A stretch of 5,770 bases of DNA. Origin: Paenibacillus sp. UBA6285 (GTDB taxonomy: Bacteria; Bacillota; Bacilli; Paenibacillales; Paenibacillaceae). A program made the position numbers and the translations under genes. The stretch lies in assembly GCA_002438345.1 (NCBI GenBank), contig DJUJ01000107.1:5702-11471 (forward strand), written 5' to 3'. The notes below the pieces were generated by a model. The model saw nothing but the letters and a program-made list of their open reading frames with translations. It ran no database searches and was not told the origin of the DNA. Position 1 is the first letter of the stretch. Every line of letters starts with the position of its first letter. Shown one piece after another: positions 1 to 5,770 of the stretch.

Positions 1-1143
1 ATAACGCTCTGACACATATGGCCAGTTAACAACCTTCCACCAGTCGTTAATATAATCAGCGCGATTATTCTGATGCTTCAGGTAGTAGGCGTGTTCCCAT
101 ACATCCAAGGCTAAGAGCGGAACAACGTCCCATTGCGATAAATTTTGATGTTTCTCTGCAGTAAGAATTTCTAGTCTATGGCTGCGTGGACTCCAAACGA
201 GAATGGCCCATCCGCCACCTTCTACTTTATTCGCAGCTTCGGTGAACTGCTTCTTGAAGCTGTCATAGCTTCCGAAGCTTTGATCGATAGCTTCCAGCAA
301 CGCTCCGGTTGGGCGCCCCCCACCTTGAGGAGACATCACGTTCCAGAAGATCGTGTGGAGATAATGGCCTGCGCCATTAAAGGCTAGTTCCCTCTCCCAA
401 TGTTTAACGAGATCGAAGTCACCGTTCTTACGGGAATCGGCTAGTTTAACTTCAGCCTTGTTTAATCCATCTACATAACTTTGATGGTGCTTATCGTGAT
501 GAATTCTCATAGTCTTCTCGTCAATATACGGTTCTAGTGCATTATAAGCATAAGGCAAAGGAGGCAGCGTATGGCCGCCAATGGGAACCGGGTCATTTTT
601 ATCGCGGATATCAGGAGCATTATCAGTGGAAGAAGAGAATGTATCATTTCGCGTGATGTTTTCTGTGTCGATTCTTACGACATATTCCTCCGTGTAATCC
701 CTCATGATTTGCGATAGCTTTCCGGGCGAGCTCAGTGTTTGCAGTACGGCGAGGAAGTATTCCGATTCGCGAATAATATGCAGGATTACAGTGGTTGCAA
801 GGGGAACGGCTTTGACCGCTGCGCTACTCTCCATGATGGCAAAGAGCTGCCGTACGAATTCTTGTGATTGAGTGCAGGAGATATGTAGCAGTTTCTCCGT
901 TTCCGCAGTGAGTTCTGCCTGATTCGGAGGAGAAGGCGAAAGGGCAGCATTCAATAGCTGCTGTGCCGCCTGCTCAGTTGCACCGAAAACAACGGCCCAT
1001 TCATCAAGGAGCTTAACATAAGGCTCCTCCAATTTAGGCACGATGGCTTTGATGACCTCGGTATGCTCTTTCTCTTGTGTTTTCCAAAATACGATTTCTT
1101 CTAGAATACGTACTGGCAGCATCGGCCCGTATACATATAGCAT
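1..1143 (-). CDS. sodF: Superoxide dismutase (Mn/Fe family, SodF-like) with long N-terminal extension; 3' end cut by window edge
   Basis: Converts superoxide to oxygen and hydrogen peroxide; no signal peptide is visible, so probably cytoplasmic. I read 381 residues with no stop before the window edge, so the last 10-20 residues are missing. The SOD domain begins near residue 186 (VPIGGHTLPPLPYAY) and keeps all four metal ligands: H215 (in RIHHDKHH), H263 (in HYLHTIFW), D347 and H351 (in DVWEHAYY). The second-sphere H219 and Y223 are also present. Gly259 and Gln333 sit where MnSODs carry Gly and the active-site Gln, which favours manganese, although the closest protein I recall, B. subtilis SodF, is annotated as iron type. 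Matches to it include HHQSYVDGLNKAE and HWERELAF. Residues 1-185 are an extra, mostly helical domain resembling DUF2935 and longer than SodF's extension. The ATG start at 1143-1141 follows GGGAGG at 1159-1154 with a 10-nt gap. It is transcribed divergently from the MATE leader. Confidence 0.95.
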   Translation of the reverse strand, partial: MLYVYGPMLPVRILEEIVFWKTQEKEHTEVIKAIVPKLEEPYVKLLDEWAVVFGATEQAAQQLLNAALSPSPPNQAELTAETEKLLHISCTQSQEFVRQLFAIMESSAAVKAVPLATTVILHIIRESEYFLAVLQTLSSPGKLSQIMRDYTEEYVVRIDTENITRNDTFSSSTDNAPDIRDKNDPVPIGGHTLPPLPYAYNALEPYIDEKTMRIHHDKHHQSYVDGLNKAEVKLADSRKNGDFDLVKHWERELAFNGAGHYLHTIFWNVMSPQGGGRPTGALLEAIDQSFGSYDSFKKQFTEAANKVEGGGWAILVWSPRSHRLEILTAEKHQNLSQWDVVPLLALDVWEHAYYLKHQNNRADYINDWWKVVNWPYVSERY

Positions 1144-1180
1144 GCCAAGAAAACCTCCCGTGATATGTCTTCATCAGTCC

Positions 1181-1210
1181 ATTATATGAACGCTCTTGTA
1201 AGCTTATGAA
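1181..1210 (-). promoter_or_regulatory. Candidate sigma-A promoter for the superoxide dismutase gene
   Basis: On the minus strand a perfect TATAAT (1186-1181) lies 18 nt after TTCATA (1210-1205), a 4-of-6 match to the -35 consensus. It would start transcription about 30 nt before the SOD start codon, just ahead of its ribosome binding site. This is a consensus match only. Confidence 0.5.
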
Positions 1211-1237
1211 GAACATAAAAGAGATACGATAATATCG

Positions 1238-1266
1238 TTGACAACATTCCTCGTTGATGAAATGAT
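1238..1266 (+). promoter_or_regulatory. Candidate sigma-A promoter driving the MATE leader RNA
   Basis: A perfect -35 TTGACA (1238-1243) is followed after 17 nt by AATGAT (1261-1266), a 4-of-6 match to the -10. Transcription would begin near 1273 and run through the leader hairpins into the MATE remnant. The presence of a terminator 20-60 nt downstream, with no complete gene in between, supports a leader transcript starting here. Confidence 0.5.
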
Positions 1267-1280
1267 ACAGGAAAATAAAG

Positions 1281-1335
1281 GAAATGCTACCGAAAGGTAC
1301 AACCTCGCGAAATGGGGGTTGTACCTTTTTTATTT
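1281..1335 (+). ncRNA. Riboswitch-like leader with alternative hairpins, candidate guanidine-IV (mepA motif) class
   Basis: What is seen: TACC (1288-1291) can pair with GGTA (1296-1299) around a GAAA tetraloop. The same GGTA is also part of the lower stem of the terminator, where it pairs with a second TACC (1322-1325). The upper stem, CAACC (1300-1304) with GGTTG (1317-1321), can form in either state. Formation of the first hairpin would therefore break the terminator base, which is the logic of an ON-type transcriptional switch. What is known: guanidine-IV riboswitches are short two-hairpin leaders upstream of MATE (mepA) transporters in Firmicutes and act by preventing termination. What is inferred: the class assignment, from the layout and the MATE remnant 50 nt downstream. 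I could not run a covariance model. It might instead be an unknown attenuator. Confidence 0.5.
1293..1335 (+). terminator. Intrinsic terminator in the MATE leader
   Basis: A perfect 12-bp stem, AAAGGTACAACC (1293-1304) with GGTTGTACCTTT (1317-1328), is extended inward by a G-T wobble and a C-G pair. The run of six T (1326-1331) overlaps the base of the 3' arm and is followed by ATTT. It is a strong Rho-independent terminator for plus-strand transcription. It lies before, not after, a gene, so it is read as a conditional leader terminator. Confidence 0.85.
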
Positions 1336-1384
1336 GTCATGTGACCTACGATGTAGCCGAATTTATGAGGAAAGAGATGATGGA

Positions 1385-1778
1385 ATGAACAAGCTTGAGA
1401 AGAAAGAACTATATAATCAACTGTTTAAATTAGCAATACCAATATCCCTCCAAAGTCTGATTATGGCTGTTCTATATTTAGTAGATCAATTAATGGTGGG
1501 CCAGCTTTGGCGGTGTAGCGATTGCTTCGGTTGGGATGTCTAGTAAAATCTATAGTGTAATTTCTGTAGTTCTGGCGGGTCTAGCTACAGGTCTCGCACT
1601 CGGGGTGCCCCTTGGGCTTCTGCTATCCTGGGGATGGAAACAGCCTCTTCCCTGGGTATACTTCTTTCTGTCCCTGGAAGAGGCTGTTGGTTGGGTTATA
1701 GGTTACGTACGTTTCCGTCGTGGTAAATGGTTGAATCAGCTAACTCATCAGAGTGCAGAGGTGGAAATGGGTGCTTAG
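1385..1778 (+). pseudogene. MATE-family multidrug efflux transporter remnant, frameshifted and internally deleted
   Basis: Intact MATE proteins are membrane antiporters of about 450 residues and 12 helices; here about 130 remain. From the ATG at 1385, 41 residues read as a typical MATE N-terminus (LFKLAIPISLQSLIMA, then VDQLMVGQL). At 1506-1508 an extra T shifts the frame; continuing from 1509 restores GGVAIASVGMSS and VVLAGLATGLA, the expected continuation. The text then jumps to what looks like the MATE C-terminus: VPLGLLL, PLPWVYFFLSLEEAV and RFRRGKWLNQLT, ending at TAG 1776-1778. Roughly 320 codons are therefore missing, with the junction near 1590-1605. No good Shine-Dalgarno sits at normal spacing (GAGG at 1367-1370 is far). 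It cannot make a working transporter. It sits behind a riboswitch-like leader and converges on the hydrolase gene, the two stop codons being directly adjacent. Confidence 0.88.
1639..1688. repeat. 13-bp perfect inverted repeat inside the MATE remnant
   Basis: AACAGCCTCTTCC (1639-1651) is exactly complementary to GGAAGAGGCTGTT (1676-1688), with a 24-nt loop. It falls in the part coding for the conserved MATE C-terminal motif. Neither strand has a proper T tract after the stem, so it is not a standard intrinsic terminator. It is, however, the nearest stable hairpin downstream of the hydrolase stop on the minus strand and could partly serve there. Confidence 0.6.
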
Positions 1779-2819
1779 TTAATTACTTGCCATTGCTGGC
1801 TGATTACCATTATTGGTTTTGGCCAGATGAACATTCCCTAAAAAAGCGGAGACCCGTCGCAAATACTCACGGGGGTGCTCACGGAACAACAGCTCATGAT
1901 GACTACCCTCAATGATCCATGAATCGGAGAACGGATTGTGCTGGTTCGCTGCTAGTTCTTCGGCAATAGGGTAAGGGGCTTTATCGTCTTTGGTACCATG
2001 CATGAATAAGATAGGGAAAGGATAGTCCTTGGATTTGACCTTTGCATAAGGAATTTGATCTAGTCCTGTACCGTTCAGTACTGGGAACAGCATTTCCATG
2101 ATTGCCAGGGAAGGCTGGCGCGGCAGATCGATATTCTGCTTAATATTATGATACAGCGTGTCTGGTTCTAATAAAAAGGTGCTGTCCAGAATCATCGCGT
2201 CGATGTCCTCAGATACTAATCCAGCTTGCAGTGCTGTACCTGCACCCATGGAGAAGCCCCAAACGACGAGCTCCTCAGCTCCGTGTTCCTTAGCGAAATC
2301 AATGGCGCCAAGAAGCTGCTGGGATTCTTTTTTGCCGCCGGTTGCAATATCTTTGTTACCATGGGCAGCAAATCCGTAATCAAACATCAGAACATTGAAA
2401 TTTAGGCTGTGTGCATAGTGAGCGAGATCGTACATAGGTACCCAAGACTCTTCGCGGTTGGCACCGTAGCCGTGACTGAACACTATTGTCTTAGTGGCTC
2501 CTTCGACTGGAATATACCAACCGTCCATCATGCGACTACCATCCTTAGCGGGAAAGGTTACATCCTCGTAGGCGAGACCTTTGGCAATCATAGGATTGGA
2601 ATACAGTGGAGCGACCGTTGGATTGGATAGTACCCAAGCGATGTAGCCATGAAGCGAGACAAAACAAAATACTAAAAAGAAAAATATAGATAATAGCAAT
2701 GCAACGATAATATGCTTAACACGGATCATCCGCAGCGATAGTCGTGATGAACTGCCCTGTTTAGGTAGTTTAGGACGACGGGAGACTGACGTGCCGGTTT
2801 GGCTGGTTATCAGATCCAT
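1779..2819 (-). CDS. Membrane-anchored alpha/beta hydrolase (COG1073-like, YqkD type)
   Basis: A 346-residue serine hydrolase of unknown substrate. A basic N-terminus (about residues 1-35) precedes one hydrophobic helix (about 36-58, IIVALLLSIFFFLVFCFVSL) with no lipobox or clear signal-peptidase site. It is therefore probably tethered with the catalytic domain outside the cell membrane. The hydrolase fold runs from about residue 85 to 328. It shows an oxyanion-hole motif HGYG (116-119), the nucleophile elbow GFSMG with S190, the acid in HGTKDD (D278, or D279) and the histidine in EGSHHEL (H307, or H308), so the triad looks intact. The family resembles B. subtilis YqkD; an esterase or peptidase role is possible but unproven. 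The ATG follows a strong AGGAGGGG (2832-2825) at good spacing. No T-tailed terminator follows its stop. The C-terminal 15 or so residues are low in structure. Confidence 0.92.
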   Translation of the reverse strand: MDLITSQTGTSVSRRPKLPKQGSSSRLSLRMIRVKHIIVALLLSIFFFLVFCFVSLHGYIAWVLSNPTVAPLYSNPMIAKGLAYEDVTFPAKDGSRMMDGWYIPVEGATKTIVFSHGYGANREESWVPMYDLAHYAHSLNFNVLMFDYGFAAHGNKDIATGGKKESQQLLGAIDFAKEHGAEELVVWGFSMGAGTALQAGLVSEDIDAMILDSTFLLEPDTLYHNIKQNIDLPRQPSLAIMEMLFPVLNGTGLDQIPYAKVKSKDYPFPILFMHGTKDDKAPYPIAEELAANQHNPFSDSWIIEGSHHELLFREHPREYLRRVSAFLGNVHLAKTNNGNQPAMASN

Positions 2820-2875
2820 AAGGTCCCCTCCTAAGTATGATGTGAGTACTAGTGCCTAGGATAATTTGTCGAAAA

Positions 2876-2891
2876 TGATTCTAAAGAATCA
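2876..2891. promoter_or_regulatory. 16-bp palindrome in the hydrolase leader, possible repressor site
   Basis: TGATTCT (2876-2882) and AGAATCA (2885-2891) form a perfect palindrome around an AA centre. It lies about 20 nt downstream of the predicted hydrolase promoter, where a bound protein would block transcription. Its outline (TGAT, then ATCA) recalls Fur-family boxes, but the centre is two bases rather than one and the inner bases differ. The regulator is therefore unassigned. Confidence 0.35.
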
Positions 2892-2910
2892 GTAATATAT
2901 TAATATGTTT

Positions 2911-2939
2911 ATCGTAAGTTGAAGCCCTTACAAAGTCAA
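2911..2939 (-). promoter_or_regulatory. Candidate sigma-A promoter for the alpha/beta hydrolase
   Basis: On the minus strand TTGACT (2939-2934, 5 of 6 matches) and TACGAT (2916-2911, 4 of 6) are separated by exactly 17 nt. The leader before the hydrolase start would be about 85 nt and would contain the palindrome at 2876-2891. This is a consensus match only. Confidence 0.5.
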
Positions 2940-3023
2940 TGAATTGGACCCTTTTGTAATGTAACTGTAAAGTGCGGGCCAGTCTTTTCCGTCTCAGTGA
3001 ATATACTGGACTTTCCGTAGAGT

Positions 3024-3051
3024 TTTGCACTAAGATAGAGTTAATTATAAT
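3024..3051 (+). promoter_or_regulatory. Candidate sigma-A promoter for the IclR-family regulator
   Basis: A perfect TATAAT (3046-3051) lies 16 nt after TTTGCA (3024-3029, 4 of 6 matches). Transcription would start near 3058, giving a 35-nt leader that includes the palindrome at 3060-3076 and the ribosome binding site. Confidence 0.55.
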
Positions 3052-3059
3052 GTAACCGC

Positions 3060-3076
3060 GTTTCATTTGGTGAAAC
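3060..3076. promoter_or_regulatory. Candidate autoregulatory operator (GTTTCA-N5-TGAAAC)
   Basis: The arms GTTTCA (3060-3065) and TGAAAC (3071-3076) are perfectly complementary around TTTGG. The site sits right at the predicted transcription start of the IclR-family gene, a place suited to repression. IclR-family proteins commonly repress their own genes through palindromes of this general kind. Assignment to this protein is inference. As RNA it could also form a small hairpin just before the ribosome binding site. Confidence 0.4.
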
Positions 3077-3092
3077 ACGAGGGGGGATTACT

Positions 3093-3836
3093 GTGGAGGA
3101 CCGAAAGCTAACGGTACGCGCGGTAGAACGTGCGCTCGACATATTACTTTGTTTTACGCAGGACAGTGATTTAGGGTTGACGGAGATCGCATCGAAGATT
3201 GACTTACATAAGAGTACAGTCCACAGATTGCTGGCAACACTCGAGGAAAAGGGCTTTCTCATTCGCAATCCGGCGACAGAAAAATATAGGCTGGGTATAC
3301 GAATCTGGGAGTTGTCCACGCATCTGCCTGCTTTTGACGAGTCGGCAGCGGTATTACTACCATCTATGGAAAGGCTGAGGGATCGACTCGGAGAGACGGT
3401 CAGTCTTTACTTACGGGACGGCATTGAGCGCGTGCGTATTCAGGCGGTACAGAGCCAGCAGGCCATTCGTCGAGTAGCACAGATCGGTGCGAGGTTGCCA
3501 TTATCTGTAGGTGCGTCGAGTAAAGTGCTGGCAGCCTATGCACCACCTGAGGTGTTGAGAGAACTGCTTCAGAGTCCTGAGTGGCCGGATTACGTTGAGA
3601 AGGATGTATACAAAGATCAGCTTAGTGAGATTATCCGGCTGGGGTATGCCACCAGTTTCGAGGAACGAGAGCCCGGTGCGGCCGCAGTAGCGGTGCCTGT
3701 CACGGGCCGTAGTGGAAATGTGATCGCGGCGTTATCGCTGTCAGGGCCGGTCAGTCGGCTGTCTAGGGATACGTTAGTGGAGTACGCCGCAATCTTGAAG
3801 GAAGTAGCAAGTGAAATGGGCATGATGATTCCATAG
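3093..3836 (+). CDS. IclR-family transcriptional regulator
   Basis: A 247-residue DNA-binding regulator of normal family length. The N-terminal winged helix-turn-helix spans about residues 6-67 (LTEIASKIDLHKSTVHRLLA, recognition helix about 39-50, wing near 55-66). The ligand-binding IclR domain spans about 80-245, with family signatures at RLPLSVGASSKVLAAY (134-149), GYATSFEEREPGAAAVAVPV (184-203) and ALSLSGPVSRLS (213-224). The start is GTG at 3093, six bases after a strong GAGGGGGG (3079-3086). Family members sense small organic acids, sugar derivatives or aromatic compounds; the ligand here cannot be told from sequence. It is divergent from the hydrolase and convergent with acnA, and no catabolic operon is next to it. 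Its targets may be itself, the hydrolase across the shared upstream region, or distant genes. Confidence 0.95.
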   Translation: MEDRKLTVRAVERALDILLCFTQDSDLGLTEIASKIDLHKSTVHRLLATLEEKGFLIRNPATEKYRLGIRIWELSTHLPAFDESAAVLLPSMERLRDRLGETVSLYLRDGIERVRIQAVQSQQAIRRVAQIGARLPLSVGASSKVLAAYAPPEVLRELLQSPEWPDYVEKDVYKDQLSEIIRLGYATSFEEREPGAAAVAVPVTGRSGNVIAALSLSGPVSRLSRDTLVEYAAILKEVASEMGMMIP

Positions 3837-3850
3837 CCCTACATGAGAAG

Positions 3851-3890
3851 AACGGCCAGTCTCCGGATGATCGGAGGCTGGCCGTTTGCA
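3851..3890 (+). terminator. Hairpin terminator of the IclR-family gene
   Basis: AACGGCCAGTCTCCG (3851-3865) pairs with CGGAGGCTGGCCGTT (3872-3886) across a 6-nt loop, with 14 Watson-Crick pairs and one G-T wobble. It begins 14 nt after the iclR-family stop. The following T stretch is short (GTTTGCATCT), so it may be imperfect alone, but the stem is very stable. Confidence 0.75.
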
Positions 3891-3906
3891 TCTAAAATAT
3901 AATAAG

Positions 3907-3952
3907 ACAAGGGAGTACCCTAGCCACTAATGGCTATAAGGCACTCCCTTGT
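3907..3952 (-). terminator. Hairpin terminator of acnA, probably bidirectional
   Basis: The outer stem ACAAGGGAGT (3907-3916) pairs with ACTCCCTTGT (3943-3952), and the inner stem TAGCCA (3921-3926) pairs with TGGCTA (3931-3936) around CTAA, with small internal loops between. It begins 17 nt past the acnA stop. On the minus strand it is followed by the T-rich CTTATTATATTTT. On the plus strand it is followed by GCTTTCTCTTGTT, so it may also back up the iclR-side terminator. Confidence 0.75.
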
Positions 3953-3969
3953 GCTTTCTCTTGTTAAAT

Positions 3970-5770
3970 CTATTCTACCGACACAGCCGAAGAATCTGTT
4001 GCATCCGCTAGCATTTGACGAAGCACAGTTTGTAGAATACCACCATTGCGATAGTAATCAATATCAACCGTGCTATCGAGCCGTGCAGTGACAGGGAAAT
4101 CGAACTGAGTGCCGTCTTCACGGGTTGCGGTGACAGTGAGCTCTTGTCCTGGCAGCACCTCGTTATCAAGTCCAGTAATATTGAAGGTCTCACGTCCAGT
4201 CAGCCCGATGCTGCTCCAGCCTTGGCCTTCTTGGAATTGCAGTGGAAGCACGCCCATACCGACTAGATTGCTGCGGTGAATCCGCTCAAAGCTCTCAGCG
4301 ATAACGGCTTTGACACCAAGCAGAAGCGTACCCTTGGCCGCCCAGTCACGTGAGCTTCCTGTGCCGTATTCTTTACCGGCGATAACGACGAGATTCTGTC
4401 CAGCGTCCTGATACAGCATGGAAGCGTCATAGATGGACATGACTTCATCACTTGGCAGGAAGGTTGTAACTCCGCCTTCTGTACCTGGAGCTACTGCATT
4501 ACGAATCCGAATATTAGCGAATGTACCACGCATCATGACTTCATGATTTCCGCGGCGTGAGCCGTAGGAGTTGAAATCTGCACGTTCTACACCATGATCG
4601 CGTAAATATTCGCCGGCAGGACCAGAGGTAGAGATATTACCAGCTGGTGAGATATGGTCGGTTGTCACAGAATCAGCTAGCAGCGCTAGAACGCGTGCAT
4701 CCTTGATATCTTTGATGTCTCCAAGACCGTCTGCCAGATGTTCGAAGAAAGGCGGATTCTGGATATACGTGGAGTTGTCATCCCACTCATATAGCTCGCC
4801 TTGCGGAACAGGGATCGAATTCCAGCGCTCGTTAGCAGTAAACACATTCTCGTATTTACGGCGGAACATCTCCGGACTAAGGGAGAGTCCGATTGCTTCA
4901 CGAATTTCAGCAGTAGTTGGCCAAATATCCTTCAGGAATACTGGCTCACCTTGTGGATCAAATCCAAGCGGTTCGTTCTGCAAGTCAATATTTACGGTAC
5001 CAGCCAGTGCGTAAGCGACTACGAGCGGCGGGGAAGCTAGGTAGTTTGCTTTAACCTGAGCATGTACGCGACCCTCGAAGTTACGGTTACCGGAAATTAC
5101 TGCGGCTACAGTCATGTCATTGTCAGTAATGGCTTGACTAACTTCTTCAGGTAGAGGACCGGAGTTGCCGATACAGGTAGCGCAGCCATAGCCAGCCAAG
5201 TAGAAGCCCAGAGCTTCGAGTGGCTTCAGCAAGTCTGCTTTTTCCAGATATTCAGTAACTACCAAAGATCCAGGAGTCAAGCTGCTCTTAACATAAGCAG
5301 GTTTGGTCAGACCGCGTTCTACGGCCTTTTTAGCCAGTAGACCTGCTCCAAGCATAACGCTAGGGTTAGAAGTATTCGTACAGCTCGTAATAGCTGCGAT
5401 AACGACTGCACCTGTGCTGAGCTTGCTTGTGGTGCCATTCTTATGCTGCACATCAACCTCTTGGGCGATCTTCTCATCGCTGAGACCATAGCCGCCTTTG
5501 TCTACAGGTGTGCGGATAATGCTTTCGAAATTTTCTTTCATATGCGTAAGTTCGATCCGATCTTGCGGACGTTTTGGTCCAGCTAAGCTTGGAACGACAG
5601 AAGCCAAGTCAAGCTCAATGACATCGCTGAACTCAGGGTCTGGCGTATTCGAAGTACGGAACATGCCTTGTGCTTTGTAATAAGATTCAACCAGCTCGAC
5701 TAGATCATCAGGACGACCCGTGCTGCGAAGATAAGCTAGAGTCTCATCATCTACAGGGAAGAAACCGATA
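3970..5770 (-). CDS. acnA: Aconitate hydratase (aconitase A/CitB type), 5' end outside the window
   Basis: TCA-cycle enzyme converting citrate to isocitrate via cis-aconitate, using a [4Fe-4S] cluster. 599 residues are visible up to the stop TAG (3972-3970). The reading frame stays open to the window edge ([20 protein letters not shown]), so about 300 of some 900 residues are missing; the ATG at 5664 is internal. All three cluster cysteines are present, numbered from the first visible residue: C130 in SCTNTSNP, and C196 and C199 in [10 protein letters not shown]. The swivel domain carries [13 protein letters not shown] (about 468-480) with the active-site serine and arginine, then [31 protein letters not shown] and [18 protein letters not shown] are also typical of AcnA/IRP1-type enzymes. 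In B. subtilis the homologue CitB doubles as an RNA-binding regulator; that is possible here but not shown. It converges on the IclR-family gene, with terminators between. Confidence 0.98.
   Translation of the reverse strand, partial: IGFFPVDDETLAYLRSTGRPDDLVELVESYYKAQGMFRTSNTPDPEFSDVIELDLASVVPSLAGPKRPQDRIELTHMKENFESIIRTPVDKGGYGLSDEKIAQEVDVQHKNGTTSKLSTGAVVIAAITSCTNTSNPSVMLGAGLLAKKAVERGLTKPAYVKSSLTPGSLVVTEYLEKADLLKPLEALGFYLAGYGCATCIGNSGPLPEEVSQAITDNDMTVAAVISGNRNFEGRVHAQVKANYLASPPLVVAYALAGTVNIDLQNEPLGFDPQGEPVFLKDIWPTTAEIREAIGLSLSPEMFRRKYENVFTANERWNSIPVPQGELYEWDDNSTYIQNPPFFEHLADGLGDIKDIKDARVLALLADSVTTDHISPAGNISTSGPAGEYLRDHGVERADFNSYGSRRGNHEVMMRGTFANIRIRNAVAPGTEGGVTTFLPSDEVMSIYDASMLYQDAGQNLVVIAGKEYGTGSSRDWAAKGTLLLGVKAVIAESFERIHRSNLVGMGVLPLQFQEGQGWSSIGLTGRETFNITGLDNEVLPGQELTVTATREDGTQFDFPVTARLDSTVDIDYYRNGGILQTVLRQMLADATDSSAVSVE

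Noticed and set aside
178..387. Plus-strand reading frame of 69 codons
   Set aside because: It lies antisense inside the well-supported superoxide dismutase gene and has no recognisable protein features.
1238..1384. A TTG-initiated extension of the MATE reading frame upstream to 1238
   Set aside because: The TTG is the -35 hexamer of a likely promoter, the stretch reads through the terminator hairpin, and its translation has no MATE-like content before the ATG at 1385.
1639..1688. Intrinsic terminator at the 13-bp inverted repeat
   Set aside because: There is no T tract on either strand and a long 24-nt loop, and it lies within conserved MATE coding sequence, so it is kept only as a repeat.
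1536..1778. A separate small membrane protein starting at ATG 1536
   Set aside because: Its sequence is the frameshifted continuation and C-terminus of the MATE protein, and there is no ribosome binding site before this ATG.
1385..1778. Mobile element or insertion as the cause of the MATE gene loss
   Set aside because: No transposase fragment, terminal inverted repeats flanking an insert, or target duplication is visible; a simple deletion plus a one-base insertion explains the sequence.
2960..3012. CCAGT/ACTGG inverted repeat and repeated CTTTCCGT words upstream of the iclR-family promoter
   Set aside because: The arms are only five bases and the spacing is long; this is within what chance would give in such a region.
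2881..3319. Minus-strand small reading frames across the iclR upstream region and its 5' end
   Set aside because: They overlap the IclR-family gene or AT-rich intergenic DNA, have no ribosome binding site, and their composition is not protein-like.
4008..5680. Several short reading frames in other frames of the aconitase region
   Set aside because: The aconitase frame is unambiguous over the whole stretch; these are out-of-frame shadows without start signals.

Overview
The window looks chromosomal and comes from a low-to-medium GC Gram-positive bacterium, most likely Paenibacillus or a close relative. The evidence is strong GGAGG-type ribosome binding sites, a sodF-like superoxide dismutase close to the Bacillus subtilis protein, a CitB/AcnA-type aconitase, and sigma-A-like promoters. 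I see no transposase, integrase, CRISPR array, tRNA or rRNA.

Layout, left to right. Positions 1-1143 (minus) hold a manganese/iron superoxide dismutase that lacks only its last few residues and carries an unusual N-terminal extension of about 185 residues. Divergent from it, on the plus strand, is a promoter followed by a short leader RNA that can form two mutually exclusive hairpins, one of them an intrinsic terminator (about 1281-1335). This leader precedes the wreck of a MATE-family efflux transporter (1385-1778), which has a one-base frameshift and has lost roughly two thirds of its middle. The leader resembles the guanidine-IV (mepA motif) riboswitches known to precede MATE genes in Firmicutes. 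If that is right, it is a stranded riboswitch in front of a dead gene. The pseudogene's stop abuts the stop of a convergent membrane-anchored alpha/beta hydrolase (1779-2819, minus).

A 273-bp intergenic region holds candidate promoters in both directions and two palindromes. It separates the hydrolase from an IclR-family regulator (3093-3836, plus). Two hairpin terminators lie between that regulator and the convergent aconitase gene acnA (3970 to the right edge, minus), whose first roughly 300 residues lie outside the window.

The genes are separate transcription units in alternating orientation, not one operon. SOD and aconitase are housekeeping functions (oxidative defence and TCA cycle). 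The IclR regulator probably controls itself, and its other targets are not evident. I find no convincing new multi-gene system. The most interesting items are the riboswitch-like leader with its decayed transporter and the extra N-terminal domain on the SOD.
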